A DNA stretch of 64,000 bases from Neoceratodus forsteri (GCA_016271365.2 CM057454.1:694601501-694665500); one strand, 5' to 3'; shown: positions 23,257 to 33,833, counted from the first letter of the stretch. Translations and numbers: made by a program. The notes: generated by a model from the letters alone, not told the origin.

Positions 23257-24336
23257 CTACACACCAGGGTCAGGCATGGGCATGTCCACAGGCAGTGCAC
23301 TGATGCCACCCCCTGCCACTGTACCCCCGTGGCCATTGGCTGACTGCTGACACTGCCCCTCCGGCTGCCACTCTCCAGGGCTCAATGGTGCTGCCACAGT
23401 GGGTGCAACAGCCCCACTGTCCTGGACACACACCAGTGCTGCCCCACTGGTGCAGACAGGCACAGGCTGGGACTGTGATATCATGCAGGCCTCCACGGTG
23501 GCACCACCCATGGCCATGTCTGTGATGTCACCTGCTGTGTGGCCATCCTGTGGCCCACACGTATCACTGCCCATGAAGTTAGCTCCATCATCATAAGTGA
23601 CAGATCTGGCACCAGCCCAAGTCTCAGCATGTTGACATTCATGGATGCTGGCACGCTGGAACAAGGACAGGGCCTCCTCCACACCTGCTCTACCAACATC
23701 AGTCCAGATGTCCAGGCAGGCCCACTGTTGTCCTGACCCTCGTATGCCTGTGGAGGTGGACGGGTTCTCCTCTATCTCCATGCTACTGCCCTCAGTGAAC
23801 AAGCCCACAACCACTGACCCATGTAGATGATCAGGAGCTGTAAGGGAAAAACAGTAGCATTAATGTATCTGCCCTACCCTTTCCCCCCCATTGACAGACC
23901 AGGACCTACCATGCAGTGACGGGCTACCACCCATCTGGAATCCACCACCCGGAACACCCTCAAAGGCACAACGCTGCATGCTGCCAGCAACCTGCTCTTC
24001 TTGTGGGGTCAGACATTGCACGTCCAGCTGTCCCCCACCAGTCACAGACCATGCTGCCCTGATGGCAGACACCTTCTCCTTAATCCTCTGCCTGTCTGTG
24101 CTCATCTTCTTTTTTGCACTCCTGCACAGACCACTGGTGGCTGCCATGCAGGTTGATGGCATGCGCCACCTCTTTCCATGCAGCAGCATGGGCCTGTGGT
24201 GTTCCCTGGTGTCTGCTGTGTAGTGGCTCCTGGTCGAGGTAGGCCTCAAACAGGCATCTATTTCTGCCTTGGTGAAGTTAGGCCTCCTCTTCCACCCATG
24301 TCTCTGTTCCTCTTCTGCCACCACATGATCAGTCAT
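23257..24336 (-). pseudogene. Harbinger Myb/SANT-like DNA-binding protein
   Basis: It starts at an ATG at 24336 with WKRRPNFTKAEIDA at residues 15-28, the signature start of the Myb/SANT-like domain of Harbinger-associated proteins. The domain continues in another frame (AAAWKEVAHAINLHG and QWSVQECKK) and returns to the first frame at KKKMSTDRQRIKEKV, so two single-base shifts are present, the second in an A-run. TGGGQ and LTPQEEQVA follow. A predicted intron, 23909 down to 23838 (gtaggtcc to cttacag), joins the second exon in frame. That exon continues to 23257 through a Gly/Ala/Ser-rich region. The Myb partner binds element ends and helps the transposase enter the nucleus. It is transcribed convergently with the transposase gene, towards it from the right. 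Confidence 0.78.
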
Positions 24337-25112
24337 TATTCATCCTGTGAGAATGACAGATGTTACCTGTGACTGTGCAGTCCCATTCATGTCCCACACA
24401 CCACGGTCCGCACTCCCAAACAGCATGCAACTCACTACAATAGACTGCGGTAACCAACTATAGCCAGTGCAGCCCAATGTCACATTTTTTATAGCTCAAC
24501 ACATGCAAAAGAGGTGAGGCGCATTTTTAAGTGGATGCAAATGCAGTGTCAGCACCATTGAATGGCTGATTAGCTGATTTGCATATGCTGGCTGACTATC
24601 GCGCTGTTGCGCTTTGCGCAATTGTGTTGAACGTGCTCAGGCAAGGGCACAGTTTTGTGACATGGGCAGTACACACTGAACTGTGCATGCCCGGGTTGAT
24701 GATGCAGATGCCTGCCATGCTGCTGATGTGCTGTGTACGGGAGGCAATGCAGGACACAGCCACCATTATGCCAGTGGCGCTACTGCGCTGTTCACACATA
24801 TGGCGCTGTGGCACTGGGGCACCATAGGCACACTGGGGCCACAGTGTTGTAGGCCGCTACAGGAGGTGGCACACAGGCATCCAATTGCGCTACACACATT
24901 GGGTTCCAATCGTGCTGTGGCTGTCCGTGCGTGAGAGACCCTTGACCTTGTGCCCAGCCTTTACCCCCAGGCACCATGCGTCTGGCATGGGTGCACCACT
25001 ATCGCGCTGTTTGCTGACAGCACAATAGGGAATGGCAGCACTGTACCATGCAGCATCTGCACGTGGCGGACCGTGCTGCTGAGCACCATTTTGACACCAA
25101 TTATCTGTTGAG
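24337..25112. promoter_or_regulatory. Divergent intergenic region between genes 2 and 3
   Basis: The Myb-like gene (-) and gene 3 (+) are transcribed away from each other from this 776 bp stretch, so it probably holds both promoters. It contains hairpin-prone tgcgctttgcgcaa (about 24607) and repeated tgttgcgc/cgcgctgt words like those at the element ends. No clear TATA box was fixed; tttttatagctc near 24486 is a weak candidate. Confidence 0.35.
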
Positions 25113-26249
25113 ATGGCACGGAGAAGGGCTGCTATGTGGAGCCAGGTTGAACTGGCCACTTTGGTGACCATTGTAGAGCCCCATGCTGGGGCACCATATG
25201 GTGATGCACCCCTGGACAGGGCCAGGAGTGCAGTTTGGGAGGAGGTGGAGGTTGCCCTGGAGGAGGCCATGGGAATCAGGCACATGGCCAAGGAGTGTCA
25301 CCACAGGTACGGGGACCTCCAGTGCAGGGACCCGGACATGCTTGCCCATCTGCAGGGAAGTGCCAGGAGGGGCATGGTGCCATGGCTAGGTAGGTGCCCC
25401 ATCCATACACTGTTAACAACCATACAGGTATCATGGTTGCATGTGTCCGGCACATGGGGGGCTGTCCAGTATTGGCTGTGGTGGTGGTATCTGGGTGGGG
25501 GGGTGGATGGGTATGGCTGTGTGGGATTGCACACACATGGGGGCAGGGGGACTTTGCTTCCAGATTGTTCTGATGTTCCTCTCTCCATGTTTGCACCTTA
25601 GGCTCAGAGGGGAGCAGGTTGGTGAAAGAAAGGAGGCTCTGCCAGGAGGACTAGCAGGCCGGGAGGGATGAAGGTCCGCAGAGGTGCATGGACCAGCCTG
25701 ATGATGGTGAGTGCCTTACATCCATGATTACTATTGCATGCTGTGTAACAGGGTGGGCAGAGGAGCATGGCCACCATCCATTGACACCACTGCCATGCAC
25801 GCAGCTTGTTACAGTCAGCACTGTCCAGTGACACTGCATGTCTGGGAGTGTGTCACTGGTGGTCCATGTGTGCAACAGGTACATGACTGTGCCACTGCCT
25901 TCACACCACATAGCCAAGTCACTGTACGGCCAGGTGGTGCTGTGCAGGACATGGACGGTGGGTGTGTGCAGTGATCTGAATGGCTGTGGGTGCCTGTGTA
26001 GGCAGGTCTTGTGGATGCGGTCACTGTGGGTGGTCGCACACCATCACAGGGGCGTGGCACATGGCTGTATGCCATGCACAATGGGTGGGCTGCAGGGGGC
26101 TGCACAGTCACACATATTGACTCTGCTCCCTTGTCCTAGGTGGACATCACTGGATGGCTTTGCAAAGGGGAATGCAGGAGCTGCTGCAGCTGGTGAGGGC
26201 ATCCCTTGCGATACTTGAACGAATGGAGTGGGATGGGGTGCGAAGATGA
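25113..26249 (+). CDS. Harbinger gene 3: second SANT/Myb-like protein
   Basis: Exon 1 (25113-25389) starts MARRRAAMWSQVELATL and encodes a SANT/trihelix-like helix array with Trp at residues 9 and 42, AVWEEVEVALEEAMGI, and MAKECHHRYGDL at about residues 58-69. It ends at a donor g|gtaggtgcc (intron from 25390). A second exon is likely at about 25602-25707 (acceptor ccttag, donor gatg|gtgagt) and may contain a nonsense codon near 25650. The last exon (26140-26249) follows cccttgtcctag and encodes LQRGMQELLQLVRASL and AILERMEWDGVRR before a stop. The domain suggests DNA binding. This is additional to the canonical Harbinger pair; its role is unknown. Exon joins are predicted only, and exon 2 is the least certain. 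Confidence 0.6.
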
Positions 26250-27789
26250 AGCACTCATAGGAGCCACAGGAGTGGAGAATGGGCAGGCAATAGGCCCTCC
26301 ATGACCCTTGACTTGACTAACCCCCCTGGACCCACCCTCACACCCCTTCTTCCCTCTCCCATTTATTCACCGCTGCCCCATGCCGGCCCCCACCTGGTTT
26401 GCGCCCCTCCCCCCCTTGTAAATAGTTTTGTGTAACATTATTTCAATACATATGTTTTATTATGGCAACTGTGGTGGTCTCTGATTTGCAGTGGGCTGCA
26501 GATGCTCAGCTGCAGTGGTGTGCATGGCATCAGGGGTGGTGCAGGCATGGGAGTGTGTGTGTGTGTGTGTCTAGCAGGGAACCACCTATGGTGTGGGCGG
26601 GGGACTCGGTCACTGTCTGTGGTTTGTGTGTTGTTCTCTGTACACTGGATGCCTGTGTGCAGTGGTCCACGGTGCAGGCACTGTGTGCATGGCACCCCTG
26701 TCAGACTGTCCATGGCCTGTGCAGCTGACACCCTTGCATGTCTGTGATATGCATAGTCTGCTGGCATGTCAGTGATGCCTGTCCATGCTGGACAACCGCT
26801 ATACCCGACACAATGCCAGGTTGCCTCCCATCAACAGTATGGTGCACGTCTGCCTTGGGTGGCACTGTGGCCTTTGCTGTTGTTGTCCCCCCTCCATGCT
26901 GTCACTTGTGTCTGTTGCAGGGGATATGCTCCAGTTTCTGTCACTTGTGTTCCAGCTGCATGCTGGTGGCATACAGCTTCATGGTTCATGCGCAGGATGG
27001 CTGGCCCACCTGTGCCATGTAGGGGCACAGGACATGTGTACATGGCTGCCGTGTCCACATGCCAGTTGCTTGGGTTGACCCGCTACTGTGTCCCTGTGTT
27101 GGTGTGCCCTTGGGTATGGGTGGGTGTTTGTCCATGCACTGTGTTGCATCCTGTGTGGCGCATGCTTCCATGCAACACTGTGTGTGCCCATGCTGGCTGT
27201 TGTGGCCAGTGCTGGGACAGGATGTGTCCTTGGGAGGGTGTGCAGGGTGCTGTACCACTGGTGGTGGGGTCCTGGGCATGCCCTGTCGCATGTGGGGTAC
27301 CTTGTGTGCTGACGCATGGTCGGTCTCTCGGCTGTACCTCAGGGGGGACGTGCAGGGTGGCAGTGTGTATGCTGTTGTTGCAGTGCTGTCTGCTGCCCCC
27401 CACTGCAGGGTGCACATGGTGGGGCTGCCTTGCAAGGATCCTTGGTGCACAGGGTTGCATTGTAACAGTGGGGGTGGTGGCATGCATGGGGTGTCCTGCA
27501 CTGTTGGGCACTACTCCTGGGAAGGGTGTATGGGGATCATGGTGCAGGGTGTCCTCTGCATTGGTGGGATGGTGTAGCATGGTGTGGTCAGCCCTCCTTG
27601 TGTGCCGGTCACAGCTTGCCAGGGGGTGTGCTGGGGCACCATGCCCCGGCTGTGGATTGGTTGCTGGTATCCATGGGCCAGTGGTTATTCCAGCTCTCCC
27701 CTGGTTGTGCAGTGCATGGGGTGTGGGGTCAATGTCTGTTCTGCTGTGTACTCCTCTACCCATCTGTGGCATGGTTGGTGGGCCCCTGC
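26250..27789. other. Harbinger right-hand non-coding region
   Basis: This holds gene 3's probable 3' end (a ttgtaaatag and aatacatatgttttatta stretch at 26415-26462, though no canonical AATAAA), then a T/G-rich region. A long open frame through 26766-28091 encodes only Cys/Trp/Gly-rich sequence, continues through the terminal repeat, and has overlapping long frames in other phases, so it is not credible. A gtgtgtgtgtgtgt run occurs at 26555. Confidence 0.5.
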
Positions 27790-27990
27790 ATCCTGTCCCT
27801 GTGCATCCCTGGTTGTGCTGTTGCATTGCTGCCCTGCTCCACAGGGCATCCCTGGTTGTGCTATGGCGCATCTGGGCTGCTCCACTGAGCATCCCCTTGT
27901 TGCGCTATGGTGCATCTGAAATGCACAACTGCACATCCCTGGTTGCGCTATGGCACAGGTGGCGCGATATTCAGTTGTGTGCTGCAGGCG
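27790..27990 (+). repeat. Harbinger right subterminal repeats
   Basis: About four imperfect copies of gcatccctggttgtgctatgg occur near 27802, 27845, 27889 and 27927, followed in part by cgca/tgca and finally gcgcgatattcag near 27962. They are spaced about 40 bp apart just inside the right terminus and are probable transposase-binding sites. Confidence 0.6.
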
Positions 27991-28103
27991 CATCTTGGCC
28001 TACTCAGTTTTTGAATATCATGCTTCTTGTGAATGGGTGCAGTGGACTTGCGCTTGCTCCTGCTGTTGTTTACTTTTTGGGTGCAGTTTGAATATCCTGG
28101 ACT

Positions 28104-28630
28104 CTGTGTGTAACCTTTTTTAAAATAGCTATCAAATGTTGGTCAATTCTTAAAGTATCTAAAATATCCCATACCTTATTTCTATTTACTTGATCAAATG
28201 CTGATTTAATATCTATGAAACCAACATGCAGAACCCCTATTTTATTCCTCACATAGTTATCAAGCAAGTAATTAAACATGAAGGCCAAATCCATAGTTCT
28301 ACACTCTTTCCTAAAACCCATCTTAACATTGTATGCATCCCTAATAATGGTAGAATACACCAGAAGGGGGATAGCCAGCTCTGGATGTTTTCCTACCAAA
28401 ATGGCACTGAAAATCATAAAACCCACTAGCCACATCTCAAAGTTTTTCCCTTTATAGTTCACCTTTTCCCCTGTTTTTTCCACTGCTGCCAGTGCCACTG
28501 CCAACTCTGTTTTCCACACTGTCTCTTTCTGCTCATATTTTTTCACTGTATTTTTGTCCACCAGTTCAACACTATCAATGAACTCTACCTTCCAAATTTT
28601 TTCTTTACTAGTTAGCAGAATATTTTCCAC
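28104..28630 (-). pseudogene. LINE reverse transcriptase fragment
   Basis: The minus-strand frame has GFRKECRTMD, then VGFIDIKSAFDQVNRN and VWDILDTL. This is the RT block of CR1/L2-group LINEs with the first catalytic Asp in AFD. The frame is open for 186 codons from 28630. It is cut at its 3' side by the Harbinger element at 28100, and no YxDD block is found to the left of it. Upstream residues (MENILLTSKEKIWKV) are not typical RT N-terminal sequence and continue into an ORF1-like region, as if the endonuclease and early RT were deleted. It differs in sequence from the RT at 1.8-2.9 kb. Confidence 0.68.
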
Positions 28631-29105
28631 CAGTGTGACCCCAGGTCCCCCCCTCCATATTATTCCCTTTTACTCCCCTGGCCCATGTGCCCTTGTCCAG
28701 ATCTTTACTGCCCCGATCTCCTGCCATATCTTCTCCATCTTTTCCATACCTTTGTCACCCATATCATTTATAATGCCCTCCAAGTAGTCCTTCAAATCCC
28801 CCTCATTTGACAAGTCCATCTTCTTCTTACCATTACCATTACCCTGTGTCTGGGACCTTGGACTCTGGCAGGGGCACTGGTTCCAGAACTGACTTGGGCA
28901 CCAGTGTGAGTGGATGCTTCTCTTTGCCTATCTCCTTTTGCCCAGGAGGATTCTACCTCTTCCTGGTCTGTTCTTCCTCCTCCTCTCTCTTTTGATCATC
29001 ATCAATCAGCTCTGTCATCTTCCCCATTGGTGTCACAGCTTCTTTCATCAGTTGGGTGCTTGCAGAGGGTACAGTACAGGTGCTCTTTTTTGGTGCCATC
29101 TTACT
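28631..29105 (-). pseudogene. LINE ORF1-like remnant upstream of RT
   Basis: On the minus strand a Met near 29100 (MAPKKSTCTVPSAS) begins a charged, Lys/Glu-rich segment (DDDQKREEEEEQTRKR) broken by stops, followed by a second segment (DYLEGIINDMGDKGMEK) leading to the RT fragment. The composition fits a LINE ORF1. The close junction with RT, without an endonuclease, suggests an internal deletion. Confidence 0.4.
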
Positions 29106-30500
29106 CCAGCAACTGCAAACATTGGGTCAGATACCCAAAACAACAACAACAAAAAAAAACAGAGAAAAAATGTTGGGGGGGGGGGACCATGAGTTGTTAT
29201 AAAGGTCAAACTGACACAACCAACCCCCAATGGGGTTACTTTGCGGAGGCCAGGTGTTTCCTTTTTTCTGCACCTCCTGGCCCCATCGCTTCCCCCCTTT
29301 TGAAACTCTGTTCCTAGCTTCCCCCCTCCCTTCTATTCCTTTCTGTCTTGGTAGCCGCCTGAGATAGGGCAAACAGATCTTTACATATTCTTATCCCCAC
29401 TTGTGTAACTCCACAGTCTTGTCTTGTTCATGTGTGCCCTCACCCCTTTTTTATATAAGCCCATTCGCATGCCATAGTATCTGCCCCATTTTGCTACCAT
29501 TGATCTGGACAAACAGATGCCATTCTCCTTTGCACAGCTTGCCCTCAGATGCCCGATAAAGAAACCTCATCAGGCACCTTATCTGTGCATAGGCCCGCAG
29601 CCACAGAACGCTTCTCGTTTTGTTTCCCCATGTTTTTTTTTTGCTGAGCGACTGCTGTTCCTTCCTATCTGTTCCCACACTGGTGATTCTGTGACTAGGT
29701 CATCCATCAGATTAGTCAGTTTGCTACCACCTGACCTAACTAGTATGGTGGCTCCCTTGCAGCCTGGCCTATCTAAGATGGCAGCATTCCATGTGACTGG
29801 GCCCATCTAAAATGGTTTCTCCAAACAGTCAGCCCAGCACAAAATGGCAGCCTGGCCTGTGGTTGATTCATCCTCCTCAACCCCCCGACAACTTGTAGAC
29901 CTATAACCTGCCTACTCCAGTTGTTATTGCTTGTTATATATTTTATAATTATTATCATTTTTTTTTGTTTAACCAAGTGGCCGGATCCGCACACAATGGT
30001 GGATTGCCACTTGGTCAGCCTGACTTCAAATAGCAGCCTGCCATGTGGCCATCCATTCACTTCCAAAACACCACAACACCTGCAGGCCATGATTCTGCTT
30101 CACCTCGTGGCCATTAGATCACATGGCCAGGGTCCACCTGAAATGGTAGATTGACATGTGATCAGTCAGGCATGTAATGGTGATCTGTTCTGCTGCCTTC
30201 AGCATCCAGTATTGCCATACACCCACAGGCATGGCACAGACTTCTGTCCTGTCCATTTCTTGCCCCACAGACCCCTACCTGCTCCCTGCCAACCACCGGT
30301 GTCACTTGTCTGCCCGCTATGGCCCCAGTTTGTGGCTTTCACTTGTGCAAAGCCCCCATATCTCAATTAATATCCAAGCTCCTGGGTTAAATCCATCCTC
30401 CTCCCACATTATTCCATGCATATTCTTATATATAACTAGCTCCATATGACTGCCTCTTTTTTGGAAACCACCCAAACCCACCCATCTCAGCCCACAATAG
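29106..30500 (-). promoter_or_regulatory. Probable LINE 5'UTR with degenerate repeats
   Basis: This lies upstream of the ORF1-like remnant. Plus-strand words of the form aagatggc, aaaatggt and acaatggtgg recur at irregular ~30-60 bp spacing (about 29745-30180), each followed by a gcc/cct-rich phrase, for example at 29778, 29811, 29842, 29993 and 30139. This looks like a decayed tandem-repeat 5'UTR; the AAnATGG words resemble YY1 sites that serve some L1 promoters. A poly-G tract lies at 29174-29184. Confidence 0.4.
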
Positions 30501-31856
30501 GGTCACCCCAGTTCGCCCCAGCTTCTTTTCAGCCACCATTCAATTCCTCCTTAACCAATTCTGCCACTTCCACCTTTTTTTTGTTTACATCTTTCTTTCT
30601 TCCTTCCTTGTTTTTTTTTTTTTAAACCCATGTGATTCAAAAATGCACTTCTCACAACCAGGCAGCACAGGCCAGCCAAACCCAAATGCCATGTGGCTGC
30701 TCACAACAAAGACTCTCATTCAGCTACTATGGACATGCTAGCACTGCCCATAGCTCAGCCATTGTGCACACACCTTGCAGTGCACCCCAACAAGACTGAT
30801 ATATGCTCTGCTTTAAACTCATACAGCAACACTGACAGCAGCTATCAAGCTCTGATTAATCCATCCTTCATCTCAAACCTTGCTGTTTCTTCCTTTTTTT
30901 TAATTGCTTTATACCTTGATGGAACCAACAAACATTCATGAATTATAACACCCTTAAAGTTCAACGTTATAAGGTAAGCACTGCTCTTTTGTTAGAAATG
31001 ACAACAAACTGTATATCAGCTTCTAACTGCAAACAGTATCCTTAGCTGTATTATTAAAATCTTCTATTATGAATTAAAACTGAGGTGCTCCCAGTGTGCT
31101 CCAAACATCAGGCATTGTGCTACTGGTTGCAGGCCACCTCCCAATCCAGTTTCCTTAGTCTTACCTCTGGATCAGTACACCTTTACTTGATGTGCTATGG
31201 ACTTCTTCCTTGAGTAAAAAATCCTAGCAAAAGAAGGAGAATCAGCCTCTGCAAGAGCTTATAACCCCCCTGAGGACCCTATCAGGACCTCTAGGATGCC
31301 CCTCCACTTGACCAATTCAAATATCCCCCTCTCTTAGATCCCTGCAGCTGACCTCTCCTGGTTCCACCCACTTTTACTTCTTCCCCCAACTCGGTCTCCC
31401 TCCCCCTCTACTTACTGTAATTACCTGCACTTCTTCCAGAAACCACTGACAATTTTGGTTGCCTTAAATTGGCAACCTATTTATACAGGCAGCGTTCAAT
31501 CAGCTGTGGACAACTGATTAGATTACATAACAGCCAAAGTATTCTTAATAGAAACTGACCCCGGTTTAAAGCAACCTTTGAATTATTGCTGCAGCTCAAA
31601 TAGAATCTTGTAATGGAAGCCTGGTTAAAATTCAGTGAAATATGGTATATGTAAACAACAGTTATTTACAGCAATAACAGCAGTGGGAGAGAAATGAATG
31701 ATATGGTACATAAACAGCTCTAGTGAGGAAAACATGCATGAAGAATAGGACTTTTTTTTAAAGGTGAGCACTCAGAAATCAAGATGAAAAAGAATAGAGT
31801 CAAACAGTAAGAGAGAAAGACAGAATATGAGTTTAATATTTTTTTGTATTTTTAAA
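30501..31856. other. No gene seen
   Basis: Pyrimidine-rich then AT-rich sequence with poly-T near 30610-30621. No coding frame, RNA or repeat border is supported. Confidence 0.4.
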
Positions 31857-31858
31857 AC

Positions 31859-31899
<41 letters not shown>
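31857..31899. repeat. (TA)n microsatellite
   Basis: An AT dinucleotide run interrupted once near its left end (atatacatat). It immediately precedes a hairpin MITE. Confidence 0.95.
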
Positions 31900-31901
<2 letters not shown>

Positions 31902-31917
31902 ACATGATAGATACGGA

Positions 31918-32040
31918 GTGTGATATGGCAAATATTGTCAATCCTGCATCGTGAGCTCTGGATATCCCATGAACACCTTCAGCACTCATGAGATATCCAG
32001 AGCTCATGATGCAGGAGTGACAATATGTGCCATAGCACAC
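31918..32040. repeat. Palindromic hairpin MITE (about 123 bp)
   Basis: The left arm reads gtgtgatatggca, then atattgtca, then tcctgcatc, then gagctctggatatc. The right arm is the near-complement, ending tgacaatatgtgcc and atagcacac. The loop is about 13 bp near 31975-31987. The arms pair over about 53 bp with few mismatches. Confidence 0.8.
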
Positions 32041-32192
32041 AACCTGCACATGATATATTCGATTTATACAATAGGGCCAGGAGTTTCAGAAGTATTGTTA
32101 TGTTGTCTTGTGTTCTGTTCCTGTTTATGTGTTTGCTCATTTTGTGTGTGAGTTTTTTTGAATGGGCTGGCAATGTTACGGACTCTGGGAAA

Positions 32193-32545
32193 CAGATGAG
32201 TGTGTTTTGCAATGTCAAATGAGTTAGCTTTTGGTAGGAGTGAGGAACAGGCTGTTCTATGAAGCTGTGCTCTTTAGAATTCTGGCTGCAGTCAAGCTGA
32301 GAGTATCACAGTAATTGTAAAGGGCTGAAAGGCAGATGTTGAGGAACAGGTGAGTGTTTTTAGTGGTAACTGAGTTAGTTGCAGGCAACAGTGAAGAACA
32401 GATGGTTCTGTGAAGCTGTGCTCTTTAGAATTCTGGCTGCAGTCAAGCTGACAGTATCACAGTAAAGAGCTGGAAGTTAGAGTGTGGAGAATAGGTGATA
32501 GTGTTTTGTAATGCTGAGTTAGCTGCAGGCAGCAGTGAGACTTCT
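32193..32545 (+). repeat. Tandem duplication, about 151 bp period, 2.3 copies
   Basis: The phrase gaagctgtgctctttagaat starts at 32261 and again at 32412. Flanking blocks (gtgaggaacag, cagtatcacagtaa, gagttagctgcaggcag) recur in the same order, and a partial third unit runs to about 32545. No coding content. Confidence 0.85.
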
Positions 32546-32778
32546 CATGTAGTTCTGCATTTGTGTCTATGGTAACAGCACTGGTGTTTTTTGTCTGCTG
32601 AGGGGAAAGCTGCCTAGAGTGATGATATCAGCGACCTTTGTGTGACTTGTGTGTGTAAATGGCTGATATAATCACAGTAGAGCAAAGGGTAAAATATCAC
32701 ATTGCAGTGGATGATACACTGTTTTATCTCACTCATTTATCACTCACCCCATCGTATAAATATATGTGTGTGTGTGTG

Positions 32779-32995
32779 GCTTCCCAAGGATGAAACCCAT
32801 TTTTAAAGCACTCTGGAGTATGCTGCAGCAGACCTACTGAATAAAGCTATGTAATTTCAGTGGAAATTACTCCCTTGTGTCATGCAGGAAATTGTGGAAT
32901 TCACTTCATCCTAGCAGTGTCACATTTTCCTGAATGACAAAAGGGACTAATTGCCTTTGAAATTACATTGCTTTATTCAGTAGGTCTACTGCAAG
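32779..32995 (+). repeat. Dispersed repeat R, partial copy with inverted end
   Basis: The sequence ggatgaaacccatttttaa to tcacattttcctgaat (about 32790-32935) matches the reverse complement of 43965-44125. In addition, cagacctactgaataaag (about 32827) is inverted-repeated at about 32968-32993. A (TG)n run precedes it at 32766-32779. Confidence 0.7.
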
Positions 32996-33230
32996 AATTG
33001 AAAACAGCAGTATTTAGGGAATATTTTTGAAGAACAGATGGAAGAGCACTTGCATCACTGCAATTGAGCTCATTCATTCCCTCAAGAAGCATGTGTTGAT
33101 ATTCAAGCAGCTTCTCTAGAGATTCTTCCATGGAGAAACACTGCAATGCAGTTTCCAGATCTTCACTTACAATTGTGTCAGCACCCCTCTGGTAGTTGCT
33201 GGCATTGGTGGTGATGGTGCTGGTGCTTTT
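32973..33230 (-). other. Unassigned open frame (85 codons, no ATG at start)
   Basis: The minus strand is open from just after a stop at 33231 to a TAA at 32973. It reads TIVSEDLETALQCFSMEESL, then EKLLEYQHMLLEGMNELN, then ALPSVLQKYSL: a balanced, helix-forming composition unlike the random frames around it. The last codons and the stop lie inside the inverted end of repeat R. It may be the C-terminal exon of a transposon gene or of a processed host gene. I do not recognise it. Confidence 0.3.
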
Positions 33231-33487
33231 TCATGAACCTACCCATCACTATGGTGCTGTTCCTGGGCCCACATAACCATTGTGGACATGGTCTATCTCC
33301 ACGCTGTTCTCACTGTGGCACAAAAGAAAAAATGCCATTACCACCACTTGCTCTCTCCTTTTTTATGCCCTCTCATTGGCTCACGTGGCAGATGTTTATG
33401 TGGGTATATTGCACACTGGTGCTTAGATGGCTGTCCTTCTTCCCAGGACTGACTAGTGTGTTACAAAGATTATATCTGGCAATATTG

Positions 33488-33833
33488 TCATTGTTGGGGT
33501 CCATGGTAAAAATATTCTGACTTGTGGGAGGACCTGGACTGCTTCAGTAAAGAAGGCAGAGCAGAGCCAGAAAAAGAGGAACCAGCACATAGCTTCTCAG
33601 GAGGATCACTCCATGTTGATGGTGGTACCATGGGGGGATAGGGATTAGGCTGCTGCTGCACTGGGGGTTGATGCTGTGGAGCTGGGGGAACTGGGAGTTG
33701 TTGCTGCTTCACTGGACGCTGCTGCTGTGGTGCTGTGGGGGTGCTGGTTCATCCATACCACTGCTCCTACCTCCTGTGTCCAGACCTGACACTGCCAATT
33801 GCAGTCATATGGCTCCACCACAAGTCTGAGCAT
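33488..33833 (-). other. Pro/Gln-rich open segment
   Basis: The minus strand encodes either a Ser/Thr/Ala-rich stretch (33833-33645) or, in another frame, a Pro/Gln-rich stretch (33712-33488, with VPPAPQHQPPVQQQPNPYPP). It lies upstream of, and in the same orientation as, the open frame at 32973-33230, so both could derive from one broken gene. A trinucleotide-rich (ctg/tgg) base composition explains the low complexity. Confidence 0.22.

Larger units (their letters stand above)
20428..28100 (+). mobile_element. Harbinger DNA transposon with three genes
   Basis: A GC-rich 7.7 kb element sits between AT-rich LINE fragments. The left end reads ggcccagatattca and the right end is tgaatatcctgg, giving imperfect inverted termini sharing CCAG(G)ATATTCA. 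A 3 bp act lies on each side (20425-20427, 28101-28103), consistent with the 3 bp duplications of Harbinger elements, although the exact ends are ambiguous by 2-3 bp. It holds a DDE transposase (+), a Myb-like gene (-) and a third gene with a second SANT/Myb-like domain (+). Short repeats lie inside both ends. Usual Harbinger elements carry two genes and are often shorter. Frameshifts and a nonsense codon show this copy is inactive but not very old. Confidence 0.85.

Noticed and set aside
26766..28091. 441-codon plus-strand open frame, the longest in the window
   Set aside because: It is Cys/Trp/Gly-rich without any domain, runs through the Harbinger subterminal repeats to within a few bases of the right terminus, and overlaps long frames in other phases and on the other strand. 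It looks like a product of low stop-codon density in T/G-rich DNA.
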